Below are positions 13,601 to 24,075 of a DNA stretch of 64,000 nt, one piece after another. This stretch comes from Pyrrhosoma nymphula. Lineage: Eukaryota; Arthropoda; Insecta; Odonata; Coenagrionidae. The stretch is from the NCBI GenBank assembly GCA_963573305.1, contig OY754327.1:53994244-54058243 (forward strand). The letters run 5' to 3'. The notes below the pieces were generated by a model. The model saw nothing but the letters and a program-made list of their open reading frames with translations, had not been told where the DNA came from and did not search any database. The number at the start of each line of letters is the position of its first letter. Position 1 is the first letter of the stretch. A program made the position numbers and the translations under genes.

Positions 13601-16600
13601 CATGTAAAAGTCATGAATACTTCTCCTAATTGTTCCCAGAGTGAATTCATCCAGTTTGATTGACGGTAGTCCTCTCCCCGAAGTACAAAGTTTCTTCCTT
13701 CTTGAGCCAGATGACAAGCCTTCAGCGTTCTCCTTGTGTGCAGCACCAATCCACTTCACCGTCCTGACGGTGAAGAGGATTGGTGCGTTCTAACTCAGTT
13801 TCCAAGCCTATCTCATAAGGATCCCAAATACCGGCAGCATATTCCAAGCGGGGTCTAACGAGGGAGAAGTAGCTGATTTCTCTAACTTTATCGTCGCACT
13901 TGCCAAGTACGCTTTTAACAAATCCCAATTTACGATTAGCTTGACCGGTAATTTCTCGAATATGCTTACTCCACGAGAGATCATTAGTCAGTTTAACTCC
14001 GAGGTATTTCACCAATTCTACAGTCTCTAATTTGCTGTTGTTTATGCAATAGCTGTTACAAGGAGCGTTTTTCCATTTCCAAAAATCCATAACAACGCAT
14101 TTTTTTCAGGTTTAATTCTAGCTGCCACGCATTGCACCACTCCTGTATTGCCTCGAGGTCCTTAGTTAGCGCTTCCTTATCATTAAGGCTATGAATTTCT
14201 CCATACACCACTGCGTCGTCTGCAAATAATCTAAGCTTACTGTCAACTGTTTCACCGATGTCGTTTATGTACAAAAGGAACAGAAGTGGGGCTATGACAC
14301 TTCCCTGTAAGACACCCGATGTGACTTTTACTTCATTAGAGATATCGCCGTCTAATACAACCCTTTGCACGCGATTGCTTAAGAATTCTCTAATCCAAGA
14401 AATTACGTCGTCGTCTAAACCGTAGGATTTTAAATTCATGAGGAGCTTACTGTGGGAAACTTTATCAAATGCCTTTTTAAAGTCAAGAAAAATTGCATCA
14501 ACTGGAACGTTATGTTCACCCGAGACTAAAATATCGTGGGCAAAAAGTGCTAATTGAATTTCGTAAGATCTTCCCGCTCTGAATCCGTGTTGCGTTTTTG
14601 TTAACAAGTTCTGCACATCGAGGTGTCTCATAACTGAACTTACAATTATATGTTCAAGGACGTTGCAAGAGATAGATGTGAGAGATATCGGTCTGTAGTT
14701 CGATGGCTGTTCCTTATCACCGCTTTTGAATATGGGAGTGACATTTGCAATTTTCCAGTCCATTGGTAATTTGTGTTCGTTGATGGATTTACTAAATATA
14801 TTGTGCAAGTAGGGTGCTATTTCACAATCTAATTCTCTATACACGCGGGCAGGAATTTCTTCAGGACCTGGGGATTTATTGGGATTTAAGGATTTTAACA
14901 AGTTTTCTATTCCGTGAGTGCAAATATAGATAGGCGGCATCTTTTGTTGGAAGTGATAATTTCCTTTACGGATGTAATCTGTGATGACTTGGTGAACACA
15001 CTTGGAAAGTAGGAATTCAATAAGTTGGCTTTGTCTGAACTGCTTGTTAATAATTCGCCCTTTTCGTTTCGTAGTGGAATAACTGTTGATATATTGCCTT
15101 TAACTTCCCCTACGTATGACCAAACTGCTTTTGGATTATCCTGTAACTGTTCTACTAATGTTCTTCTTTTAAAATCCATGAATGCATTCCGAAATGCTTT
15201 GTCTCTTCCCCCTGATATGTAACTGTAGGTCCTCCAATCTATAGAGGGCGTATTGAAATCTCCACCTAGGATTAAATTTCATTCAGTGTTCCTGGATGTG
15301 ATGTTCTTTATTTGTGTTTCGAGTAACGGTAAATCCGGCCGAGCAGGCCGCCTGCTAGACCGGCTTACGAAAATGCTTTCAAATAACTCTCAATGTAAAA
15401 ACACTGGTTTTCACTATAACACGGAGAATGATATCAATGAGTATTTCATCTTTTACGCTCCACAACGCGATCAATCACGCTTTTGTGCGACCTTTTAGTC
15501 AAGAATAAAAGTGCAGGTAGTTACTTGATAACAACTTTTGTTTGGTTAAATATTAAATATTTGGTTAATTTGGTTGAAATTTATTAGAAAGCGTTTGTAT
15601 CCAACTGGTGGTGGAGTTTGGTTTTGATCGAACCACAAGTTTTTATGTTACACATTTTCAAAGTGGAGGCTTGGTTGAAAGGCGTAAAAAAACCGGTACT
15701 TTTTTTATTCTTGATGTCATAAAAAATAGAAGAAATAGTCATATAATTTATTTGCTTATACAAGTAAACGTAAAATGAATTAAGCCAAAATTTGGTGTAA
15801 CTACTGTTCATATAGGTTTATTCGTTCATTAGTTATCAGGCTGCAAACTCGGGTATCCATAATTTTTATTCCGACAGTTGATAGAGTCATGAGCTTCTTT
15901 ATATGAATAAAATAATTTGATAAAGAAATAAATCCGCATTTCAAAATAGAAACGAGAGAAAGGAAAGAATACAATATGAAGAAATTTGACTTTGTCCACT
16001 TTAATCTATTATATTCCACTAATTAAATTATCTTACGGAAACGGCCCCGAACCTCTAGCCTTTTCCTTAAGTGCTTGGAGCGAGGTATCTCACCTTTAAT
16101 CACGTCACTATTAATTTTTCAGATCTGGAAACTGGATGTATTATCATTCGCATTCATACAAGAATGGAGCAGCTTTTAAAACAAATTATGGACATAATAT
16201 AAATACTTTGAAGGTATGACTCATTCCTTTCTGTTTCCCCTTAAATAAAGCCGTAAGAAATTAACTTATAAAATAATACGAGATAAAGTGAAATCGTATT
16301 AAAATATTAATAAATATGCATCAAAGTCAAAAGAATATTAAAGTAAAAGACATGAATATACTTTAAGGCCTTTTGCATCATAACCTACAAAACAAAATGT
16401 ATGATCCTACTTTTCATTCTGAAATAATTATTATCGTGTTCATTTATTAATACGTACTGCTATAATAATTAGTATGAAAATTGAAAATAATGCAAGAAAA
16501 ATATTTCAAAGTATTCTTATAAAAATTAATTTCACTACTCAATGTGAAAAATAGCTGTATGATTTTTAGCTACACCGAACTACTTCAAACACCGAACTGC

Positions 16601-16923
16601 AATAACCGAACACATTGCAAACACAGAAAATGTGTTATGAATGGCCCACGAGATGGAGATCCACGAGATGGAAACTCATATTTGTAAATAACTTCCGTTA
16701 AAATGCCCGTCCTTATCTCTGTTTCAATCTTTAATTATCATTTCTCTATTTTCAGGTTGGAGATCGCGTTGGAGTAATGGTTAATAACTTCGGAGTGTTA
16801 AATTACTTCGTCAACGGCGTTAACCAGGGTCCAGCATCATCAAATATTCCATTAATTGTTTATGGAGTCGCAGAACTATACTACAGTTCAGCCACAGTGT
16901 CTATTGTTGATCCATCACCTTAA
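1370..16923 (+). CDS. Secreted neuralized-homology-repeat (NHR) domain protein, five exons, 271 aa
   Basis: Gene-level entry. Exons 1370-1649, 10418-10520, 10683-10856, 16123-16213 and 16756-16923 join with matching phases (1, 2, 2, 0) into 816 bp including the TAA stop. The protein has an N-terminal hydrophobic signal peptide, about 70 residues with two cysteines, and a complete NHR domain to the C-terminus, closest in style to NHRs of neuralized-like 4 proteins. No RING finger is present, so this is not Neuralized itself. NHR domains bind proteins and usually act in the cytoplasm, so a secreted single-NHR protein is unusual. The gene lies antisense to the calcium channel transcript direction, and its introns are loaded with mobile elements. 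Function unknown. Confidence 0.85.
1650..4300 (+). other. NHR intron 1, proximal part
   Basis: Bases about 1690-2220 are diverged copies of 22760-23450 (shared landmarks GAATGACGATTCAC, GGACACGTGAAACACAGGCA and CATGTGTCAG). A poly-G run lies at about 2552. From 2640 to 3900 I see no gene or recognisable repeat. Near 3931, TTGGTGACGATCTGAGGAT resembles the leader just after an LTR, but no element body follows. Confidence 0.4.
4350..4737 (+). mobile_element. solo-LTR-like block
   Basis: In order: a GC-rich U3-like stretch, CTATATAAGG at about 4607-4616, a TSS-like region, AAATAAAAAGG at about 4686, then a 3' end GGGAACAACA at about 4737. The TATA-to-AATAAA spacing of ~80 bp and the terminal CA fit an insect Ty3/gypsy-type LTR. 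No gag or pol is adjacent, so it would be solo. The left edge (TGTATCACATC) is a guess. Confidence 0.4.
4738..6778. other. AT-rich intron sequence, no gene seen
   Basis: NHR intron 1 between the LTR-like block and the Penelope-like element. Short open frames have no recognisable similarity. Confidence 0.4.
6823..8808 (+). pseudogene. PLE reverse transcriptase / GIY-YIG endonuclease ORF, two frameshifts
   Basis: Three overlapping frames carry one protein. 6823-~7603: RT N-terminal region with PRLYGLPKIHK and LRPIVSAID. ~7604-~8180: RT core with EGASMGSPLSPVIADLYM and catalytic YVDDTFV. ~8183-8808: C-terminal region with a GIY-YIG nuclease (CTCGKSYIGQTSRSLKIRIE, then EHR). The first break follows DVVSLFT; the second follows SLAKE. 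Apart from these breaks the frames are open and the motifs intact. PLEs encode RT plus GIY-YIG endonuclease and integrate by target-primed reverse transcription (established knowledge). This copy is probably inactive. Confidence 0.9.
8846..8888 (+). ncRNA. hammerhead-ribozyme-like motif in the PLE 3' region
   Basis: GGAC (stem I), CTGAAGA (fits core CUGANGA), a stem II with GGG/CCC and a large loop, GAAAC, T, GTC (cleavage triplet), then GTCC closing stem I. Stem III is minimal (A-U and C-G). PLEs are known to carry hammerhead motifs with very short stem III. One unpaired base after the core is non-canonical, so activity is uncertain. Confidence 0.5.
9098..9134 (-). ncRNA. degenerate hammerhead-like motif
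   Basis: Minus strand: CACC, a degraded core, a stem II (GACGT/ACGTC), GAAAC, CTA, GGTT. It lies within a repeat with TCAGGCGTAACTTTATGGAA at about 9019, resembling 55.8 kb. Confidence 0.35.
9374..9529. repeat. foldback (inverted-repeat) element with flanking direct repeats
   Basis: Two arms of about 70 bp are near-perfect inverted copies around a short loop at about 9447-9458. The arms contain CTTTGTGG, CACAATGATAATTTTATTTG and ACGACCCGGGTTT. A direct repeat ACACGGCTGAG(T/C)TTAT lies at 9319-9334 and 9527-9542, consistent with a ~16-bp target duplication. It is related to the foldback at 58.1 kb and carries GTCGAAACCCGGGTCGT, the right half of the hammerhead-like family. Confidence 0.75.
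9656..10105. repeat. two-copy tandem repeat, period ~225 bp
   Basis: Unit 1 9656-9880 and unit 2 9881-10105 align along their length. Shared landmarks: ACACAGAATTTT, TTCTCTACGAGG, GAGTGTTAGAA/GGGTGTTAGAA, AAGAAGAATAAT and AAAAAATGAAATTTT. Divergence is roughly a fifth of positions by eye. No coding potential. Confidence 0.8.
10418..10520 (+). CDS. NHR-protein exon 2: start of the NHR domain
   Basis: Acceptor ATTTCATTTCAG, donor AATAAG/GTGTGT. It encodes NGKANISYDTLTFHPKCGTN and AAISNDGKSVSKI. The FHPKCG..A.ISNDGK pattern is the NHR opening motif (FHPRCG..A.ISNDG in neuralized-like 4). A better-looking donor, GTGAGT at 10506, would bring a stop at the start of exon 3, so the GTGTGT site is preferred. 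Confidence 0.85.
10683..10856 (+). CDS. NHR-protein exon 3: NHR core
   Basis: Acceptor CTTTTTTCTAG, donor AAA/GTAAGT. It encodes DNVPLNGVVLTHRPLRRNEL, then FEIRLDRKISLYSSSLGIGI, then TTYTPDNIAMPDHMYNL. The NGVVLTHRPL..NELFE.R.D block and the IGITT.TP strand are diagnostic of NHR domains. Phase 2 at both ends. Confidence 0.92.
11422..11462 (-). ncRNA. degenerate hammerhead-like motif
   Basis: Minus strand: TGTC (stem I), degraded core, stem II GACGC/CGTC, GAAAC, AG, GTC, then GACA closing stem I. The core differs from CUGANGA at several positions, so it is a relic. Confidence 0.35.
11627..12180 (+). repeat. left terminal inverted repeat
   Basis: 554 bp, inverted partner 15323-15878. It contains a GC-rich subterminal stretch (CCGGTCTAGCAGGC) next to its inner edge. 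Confidence 0.85.
12700..13755 (-). pseudogene. decayed DDE transposase (Tc1/IS630-like, DDE_3-type)
   Basis: Minus-strand pieces in three frames. N-terminal: LPSIKLDEFTLGTIRRSIHD (about 13690-13620). Middle: MESVTVAASRHTF, MRELRSEGY and FFTDE (first Asp, about 13360), then GQNHTKSHGWQ. Next HIGSEDRFLPGAELRF and GDYHNEM (about 13200-13100), IVIDQAPYHT (second Asp, about 13015), and HCELNPIELI (Glu, about 12755). The D-D-E order and the NPIE motif identify the superfamily. Stops and at least two frameshifts make it non-functional. Confidence 0.8.
13760..15300 (-). mobile_element. truncated non-LTR retrotransposon (CR1/L2/Jockey-like) inside the DNA transposon
   Basis: Minus strand. At the 5' end the endonuclease motif ILGGDFNTPSIDW (about 15275) runs straight into a post-endonuclease linker (DFKRRTLVEQLQDNPKAVWS), so much of the EN-RT spacer is deleted. 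The RT domain spans 14940-14060 with NKSPGPEEIP, YRPISLTS, FLDFKKAFDKVSH, GVLQGSVIAPLLFLLYIND and catalytic FADDAV. The C-terminal YLGVKL and REISYFSLVRPRLEYAAGIW region ends at about 13790. The 3' UTR and tail are missing, which is unusual for LINE insertions. Confidence 0.85.
15323..15878 (-). repeat. right terminal inverted repeat
   Basis: 556 bp, inverted copy of 11627-12180. Minus-strand open frames over it mirror those of the left arm and are not genes. Confidence 0.85.
16123..16213 (+). CDS. NHR-protein exon 4
   Basis: Acceptor TTAATTTTTCAG, donor AAG/GTATGA. It encodes SGNWMYYHSHSYKNGAAFKT and NYGHNINTLK, the middle NHR block (NL.SG.WM......NG) found just before the VGDRVGV strand. 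It starts at phase 2 and ends at phase 0, matching its neighbours. It is separated from exon 3 by a 5.3-kb intron holding a large transposon. Confidence 0.9.
16756..16923 (+). CDS. NHR-protein exon 5: NHR C-terminus and stop
   Basis: Acceptor CTATTTTCAG, stop TAA at 16921. It encodes VGDRVGVMVNNFGVLNYFVN, then GVNQGPASSNIPLIVYGVAE, then LYYSSATVSIVDPSP. The GDRVGV, L.YFVNG..QGPA and VYGV.ELY motifs are the most conserved part of NHR domains and end about where the domain normally ends. No clear AATAAA follows closely. Confidence 0.94.
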   Translation, partial: VGDRVGVMVNNFGVLNYFVNGVNQGPASSNIPLIVYGVAELYYSSATVSIVDPSP

Positions 16924-19900
16924 TCTCATGAAAGATTTTAATTTTAATCTTCACTTAAAGTGCTATCGTACTTTAATTCATAACATTATGATCTCAAAAC
17001 ATTTCCAAAATATGAAAAGTTTGAAAGAGTCTGTTTTCCCCATTATTTGAATCGACATTCCTTCAAATATGACGAAAATAATATGTATAAGGAATACTGA
17101 ATTCTGGGAGCCTTGTACGAACATGCTAAAGGAGGAAATGCGACCACTGACAATGAGTAGCTACCTTGAATTTGAAATGATACAAATTGATATCAAATAT
17201 GAAGCATTGCACTTTCTCTTATTTATTTTTATAACCAAGAGAAATTTTTATGTTTTAAATTTCAAGTTAACTCTTAACTAGTACACTATTTTGAGTAAAT
17301 GTGGAATAACTCAGTTGTCTTTTCATCTAACTTATTCCTTTTCAAGTTATATCTTCTGTTAGTGGTCATCAATAATATACTATATTGTAAGTTTATATTG
17401 CATAATTGTATTGATATAGCCATTAATGAAACACTGTATGTACTCTCCAGTCTAGCCTGCGAGCCAAACGCTCAGTGGTCTGATTGAAATTTAAGAACAA
17501 AAGCATCTGCTCCACTGCCTATTATTAAAGGATGTGAGCAATGAAATGCGTCAATGCAGCCAGATATAATTTTTACTGTCTTTTTTTGGCAATCTTCATC
17601 AATTAAAAGCAATAGTTTATTCGCTATCAGCTATTCCTGTTACCACTGTGATGCGTTTCCATTAGCTTGTGATTTTTAGTTTCTAGTTTAGGATTAAACA
17701 ATTCTAAAATAAACTCTTATTGGTCCAATATACTTAATTTGAATGAAATTATTCATTTCCGTAATATTCTTGTGCTTTTAGCAGACGTTGGTACTGGCCT
17801 ATTAATGCATAGCCTAGCATGTTTGAGTATTTTTAAGGAAAGGTTCTCTTTGGCTGCAAAATAATTTGACAACAAGAATATAAGGAGTTATTGCGGAAAA
17901 TTCTTCTTGGTTAGGGTGTACTAGGATAATTAGTAAAAACATTCTGTCTAAGGTTAAAATATGTCTCTGATTCAGTATTTGGAACCCAATATGCTTTTAC
18001 CCACTACGGCTCAAAAGTTTCAGATTTCCAGCTTTTTTTGCTTTAGTTTCGTTGCTCATACTTGAGGATATTTATATTTTCGATATTTGAGACTCACTTT
18101 GATCACGAATTTTATATATTAGTATAACTGCCTCGAAACCGGAATTAGTGTGTACAAGAGTATTTATTTCTGAAATCATTACAATAATAATTAGCATCCG
18201 CCTTCAACCCGCTATAAATATATCTAGAGTGCAAAAATACAATAAGGCACAGAGATCTACTTAAGGTTATGGCTTTTGGTAACACGGAATATTTTTCATA
18301 AATTGCGAGGGAGTAATGTTTTGTTATTGCAGAAAATTAAGACAGTCATTATTAAGCAGCCACAGAATGTCAATGGTGACAAGAGTCAGTGGAGAGACTA
18401 ACAACTAGCTCTATTTATTAATTTACATTGATGAATCATGCTGATGAGAAGATCAATATTGACGTGAGTTTTTATGATAATATTTCTGCATATGTCATTA
18501 AACAACAAAAAATATAATAGTGGCACTAATGACTAATTCGAAATCACATAGAGCTTTATTCATTATTATCTTAGTAGTAATTTTGCGTTATTAACTATTG
18601 AAGTAACGTATTTTTCTTAGGATTCATTAAAAATAGGTAAATAATGATAAAAGAGCTTGCTTAGAAATCACATTGGAGAAGCTTCAAGGGTTTTGAACTC
18701 CTTGAACCCCCATGTATACAAGCTTTTCCACGAATCGGATGGTCTTAAATGCGTATGTTTGGGTTTTCTACATGCACGTCTATATTATACCCTACAATCC
18801 GCTGCAATGACGTGTGGAAGAGGGTATGAGGACACCAGCCATGGAAAGAAGAGAGGATGGGAAAGGAAATAAGACGAGGGAGAGAACAAAAGTAAATTTA
18901 TCGTTGTCGATTTTGTTACTAACGATAATCTTAAAGTTATTTATAATTATTAAGAGTTTCAAAGCCAAAGATGTCGCTTAAGTTTGGTGTTTCAAGATTC
19001 AAGATGATGAGTGCTCCAAAAATCCGCATTTTTTTTAAGGAGAGAAAGTATTAGAGTACCAAAGACCTAAAAATAATTGAAATTAAAAGTGTAGTTATTA
19101 TCGATAAGGTGTGCCCATTGCCGGAAAAATATGTTCATTGCATTTTTATATGCGGCAAAGTTTCTGCAAACCCACCTTCAGGTGCATGCGAATATTCGAG
19201 CATCAAAGTTGTGGGAAACAACCTCTGAATTACCTACTTGAGTCATGTGGAATGGGGTTATGGGTCTGTGCGAGTACGCGCGTTCCTGCGCCTGCGTTCT
19301 TATGTGAATATGATATCACACATTTATTTATCCTCATAACTATGCCTGTATATCATTACCATGCCTATTGGTGATTTATTTAACATCGTTAACTATGGGT
19401 TTGTTAACTCCTCTCCGCCAACTCTATCCGCGATCTGGTGATACCTGTGTATGGTACAGGGAATGCCAGAATGAAAAGGAAGCAACGTTCAACGAATTAT
19501 CTGTCACTTTACACCTTTTTTCATTCTCCCATACCCATTACTCACTTGTACTCAAGCCAATCACTACGGTCACCACACTAAGAAAACCTTCTTTGCCTCC
19601 ATCCCTCTTACATAGATTTTTAACGGGCAATAGAATTGTTACAGGCTACGTTACTTTTACATCAGCCCTCGGAAAATATGGAAAAGTTAACTCAAATCAC
19701 CGAGTTCACGACCACTGATTCAAAAGCGGCCAAAGTATATGAAGATTAAATTAAAGAGATGTTACACCAGTTAATGGAAAAGGTAATTTCGTTTTACGAT
19801 GTAGTAAACAAGTATGTAAATGTTCTTTGAAAGTCACGTTGTACTGCTTAAATCCAAAAAGTGTTTATTTCCCTATTTCGCTCGGGAAACAAAGAACTTT

Positions 19901-22542
19901 TTATCTGAAGACGGAATGATTTGAACTTTACACGAAAAACAAGGTAAAATATTTTCTGATTGAGCATACATCAAAATAAGTGCTTTTACAAATAAATTTC
20001 AGTTTTTTTCGGAGAAATACCAAGTATGTCTATTAAAAGTGTGTGGGAGAGGTAAATAATAATCAATTAAAAGACACTTGCTTTAAACTTACAAGAAATA
20101 CGTACAAACTCGAATGAGAGACAACCAAAAGAAAAGGTAGGTCTCACAAAGTTTGACGAATTTTGATCTCTGGAATTCATAAATACTAGTCGGCGCCTTA
20201 GGCAGGCACAAAAGATGTGCACGAATTATTCTGTACACTTTGGAATTGCAATTTCTAACAGACAAGCTGGGCAGACAATAGATTTTGGAGAAAAAAATAA
20301 CTAGTGTTAAGTTATTACAAAAGTGAATTGAAGGGACTACTTATTGGAGAACATTTCTTGCAAATGGCTACCAGAGGCGTGTAGCATTCGATTTTGTGCC
20401 CAGTAGAAGTGTCATGCAGAGTGAGAACTTTAATGTGAAACTTGTGAGAACTTGAAAGTGAATACTGAGAAGTTGAATGGCCGTATTTGAATTTAAGGGC
20501 ATAGATACAGTGGAATTCAGTAAACTAGTGTAGCCTAGACACTGTTGTTATGGATATTACTTTTCCTACGAAACTGTTCTGGATATCTTACAGTTAGAGG
20601 TGGTGCGAATGATTTCATTGCCAGCAAAGAAAGCGGAGATGTGTTAACGTTTTTTTTTAAATACAGGTCACCGTGGTTAATGACTGTTTTGTTCTCCAAG
20701 ATATGAATCAAGGCTTTCATTGGCATGACAGCACAGCCATTATACACATATCCATGTGCAAGTGTTAGGTACATACGTCTGGGATAATTCCGAACGAATC
20801 GCCTATTGCTCATGTTATTTCTCATACTCTCTTCCTCTAAAAATACTCCTATTTGAAAGAAATCTTGCTTTTAGGGCTACGATCTTAATCTATAAAAAAA
20901 TACTTTACTGCTAGCCAATCCAGTTAAAGTTTGTACTCCATGGTTAGGATAACAATTAGGTCAATTGATGCTACAGTGAAAAATTCACATTATGAAAGCA
21001 TTATTCAGATCCTCCTCAAAAGGACTTCAGTTAACACCTTTTAGTTATTTGGCACCTCGTTTAACGAGAGAGCTGAAAAAGACGGAAGCAAATCGACCGG
21101 ATATGATGATATACATACATATTTAATATACATGTTAAAGTCAAGCCGAGGATCAGAACTAAATTTGTTTTAGGATAACTTGTTTAACGAAAATTTTACG
21201 AGCATGTTAAAATCAACAATATTTGGTATCTTTTTATTACCAGAATAATGGTTTGCGTCTTCTTGGGATTTAATAAGCGGTAGTTTTTCTAATGGCAGTG
21301 AGTGATACAAATTTTGGGAACTTTAGATAATTTATGAATTATTTTCATGGGAGCCTCCACACTTCTACAGTGATAACTGAAAATGGAAAAGATACACATG
21401 CGTCGGAGTTTCACACCATTTGCGTTTCTTTTTCATTATATTATGGTTACAACATTATTAATTGTTTAAGGATTACTGATTCATAGATTTTAGGATATAT
21501 ACGGGATATTAGGAGTAAAAATAACAGAAGGGATATATTATATATAGTTATGATGTAGTTATGCATTGAGTAATATTTAAAACAGGTACTTACACTTACC
21601 ATTCTTCATACGCATAATGTTATACTGTCAAAGAAGTCACTGACATGCAAAGATCCGTGAATATAGTAGGATGCGACATTTATAAAGAGAAGTATCAAAT
21701 CCAGCATAATAAATCAGTATGCCCAGGCACTTGATCGTATTTTTAATTGGAAGAGTTAATCTGGTAAACTCCAGCAAAACAAAAATCCACTTAGTCAACG
21801 AAACGGAAATGATTAATATCAGTCCGCGCAGTAAAATAAAGAGACTCGTGTCGTGCCAAAACGAGGAGCCGAAGGAGACGTCAACGGGACAAAACAATGT
21901 GACACATTCAAGGAACACGATTGCATCTACGCTCACAGTCACTCACATTCCAAACGCTCACAGTCAGTCAGCAACTAACAAACTTAATAAATGCCGTGTG
22001 TTAACCCACGTCAACCACAAGGGAAATAAGCCCTTACTTTTTAAGGGGTTAGGGGAGGCTATTTGAAACATGGTGACCGACAAACGCCAGAGGGGAAGCA
22101 GCTTTGCAGGAGGCGTAGGTAAGACAAAAGTGGGATGGACGAAGCCTCAGCTGTGACTCATCTCCTCTCCGTCGGAATCTGGTCTTCCGCTGCCCAACTC
22201 AAAATGCCCGAAACAACTCGTTACCGAAAAACACTGCTCGTGCTCGCTATAGAGAGACATGTTTTTTCTAGCATGTCAATACTATTACGTTGTTGGTACA
22301 ATAAAGTTAACAATAAAACCCTATGCTTTTTCTTTTTCTCGACTGACCTCTTTGGGGGTGGGGGGGGGGAGTCCCCCTTCCCCCCTCCGTGGATCCGCCA
22401 CTGTTCGAGAATACAGTTATACCAACTGTTCAAGTTCCCACTTACACTGCACCGGAACCACTATAACATAAGGCCTCTAAAGTCAAGGAAAACGTATCGG
22501 GAGAATAATAATTAGTTAGTACAGAGAAGAAACATTAATGTA
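16924..22542. other. intergenic stretch between NHR gene and its second copy
   Basis: From about 17680 to 18240 it repeats bases ~120-470 (offset about 17.56 kb). From 18250 to 22340 I find no gene; open frames lack recognisable domains. At 22340-22400 a poly-G/poly-C pair followed by GTGGATCCGCCACTG resembles a dispersed repeat end common in insect genomes. Confidence 0.45.
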
Positions 22543-22729
22543 GCTTATTCATCCTCAAGTCGAGAGGTGAACTCACAAATAAACAGTAAGAGGGACCTAT
22601 ATGGAGAATGGTTGACGACATTCAAATGTTTGAAGTCAGATGGCACTACTAATTTTGTGGTGGATGTGACGCAGACTGTTCACAACTGTGCCGGAGACCA
22701 GGCGGTTCAAACTAAAGGAGCACTCCAAG
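22543..22729 (+). pseudogene. second copy of NHR-protein exon 1, 5'-truncated
   Basis: 187 bp homologous to 1460-1649: AYSSSSREVNSQINSKRD, GEWLTTFKCLKSDGTT, DVTQTVHNCAGDQAVQTKG. It has one in-frame codon deletion and no stop, ending at a good donor (CCAAG/GTGAGC) in the same phase 1. Homology stops abruptly at 22543; the signal-peptide part is missing, and the upstream frame meets a stop without an ATG. An extra cysteine (TFKCLK) is present. No NHR exons follow on this strand in the window. It is either a truncated pseudogene or an internal exon of an unseen gene. Confidence 0.65.
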
Positions 22730-24025
22730 GTGAGCTTTTAAAACTGCAGAGCATCTGGCCATAATATAACTGCAATACTTTTTACATATAAATTACATTC
22801 ATAATTGCTTTCGTTTATTTTATAAGTACATTCACATTGATTACTGTTTACTTCTTCGAGTTTAGAATGACGATTCACAGCTAAGATAGATACTCCTATG
22901 CTTATAGCAATAGTTATGATTCATTTGCTTATTGAGTTCTATTTCTACAAGTTATAGAAAGCGTAAAAAGGGAGCATGTCATCTAAAATTATGTCTCTGG
23001 TGACTCGTTATCGGAGCCATATTATGTTGAACGATTCATCATAGACAACACGAGGCACTTAACTTGAGTTCAATTCAATACATTAAAATATCGATAACGA
23101 GTTAAGCTGGACCAAGGACGTGCTTTTAAAATTCACAATAAAGGGAGTAATTCTGTGTCTTATACTACTAATTGTAAGTTCAAACAGGCCATTTGTCTAG
23201 AAATTAGCAGAATATTGCAACTTTTATGCCAGCAAGTGAAAATTTTGACTTTGGTTTTCTTAAGCATAGTTTATTATTAGTTAAGGCGTTCTCGACTTTC
23301 GAAAATAGAAATTTAAAGCATTCCACCGGACACGTGAAACACAGGCAATAGTCAAGTCTCAAAGAAATATCTGATTAGGATCTCATGTTTTCAGGTGCAA
23401 TTGCATGTGCCAGGTAACTGAGGCGTCTTCTTCTTACGCATGCTCTCTCTAAAGTTGAGATGGATCAATCATATGAAACTCCCACCCTCACTAGGTAGAG
23501 TAGAATTTTAACTTGTTTTTAATAACATAGCAGCATAATTACTAACACTTCACACCGCTTGGTATGTCCGGCATTATTTTGTTCTCTGCGTGAAGTAGTA
23601 TGTCGTAGCATTAAAAAATTAATAGCATTATTAATATTAACCACTTGATGTGTCTTTAGCAGTGCACTGCCTGTTTGCCTTTTCATTTACATAGCACTCT
23701 CCCAGTTTATAGTTGGACTGCGCATAGTTCTAATGACTGCTTTTTGGTGTCTGCGCCTATCGGCCGGGGGAACGTGCGAGGTCCCGATTTGCACTGGGAC
23801 GAGTGATGTATGCCTGGTGTGGAATCACCCCGTGCCACACACCCTAGTGGTGGCACGGTACTTCGTAGATGAAGATGTAAAGCTCGTAAATTTCGAGTAT
23901 GAGAGATAAGAATCGTTGAAGACGACGTGAGTCACTCTTCAGTCACAGGTAGACATTCTATTACTTTTCCGAAGACAGCCAAAACATTTCCATACTGTTA
24001 CTGGTCGCAATCCTGTATTGCAAGT
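22730..24025. other. duplicated flank downstream of the second exon-1 copy
   Basis: 22760-23450 parallels 1690-2220. A third short piece (TGTTTTCAGGTGCAACTGCG) occurs at about 24241-24260. From 23700 to 23950 the GC content is higher than around it, with no recognisable gene. Confidence 0.45.
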
Positions 24026-24075
24026 AACACGATCCGGCACAAGACCTAGTATTTTAGCCGGTGTTAGATATTCAA
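24026..24075. repeat. relic of the 51.7-kb TIR element
   Basis: ACACGATCCGGCACAAGACC and AGCCGGTGTTAGATATT match the left end of the element at 51698 (ACACGAT...CAGCACAAGACC, GCTGGTGCTTGATATT). Confidence 0.5.

Larger units (their letters stand above)
11627..15878. mobile_element. DNA transposon with ~555-bp terminal inverted repeats
   Basis: The left TIR 11627-12180 and right TIR 15323-15878 are long inverted copies, with termini ACTGTCGGAATAAA and matching inner ends at CCGGATTTACCGTTAC. Arms are ~90% alike by eye with small indels. The interior has a decayed DDE transposase on the minus strand and, between its 5' end and the right TIR, a LINE fragment. No clear target duplication was found. 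It sits in NHR intron 3. Confidence 0.85.
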
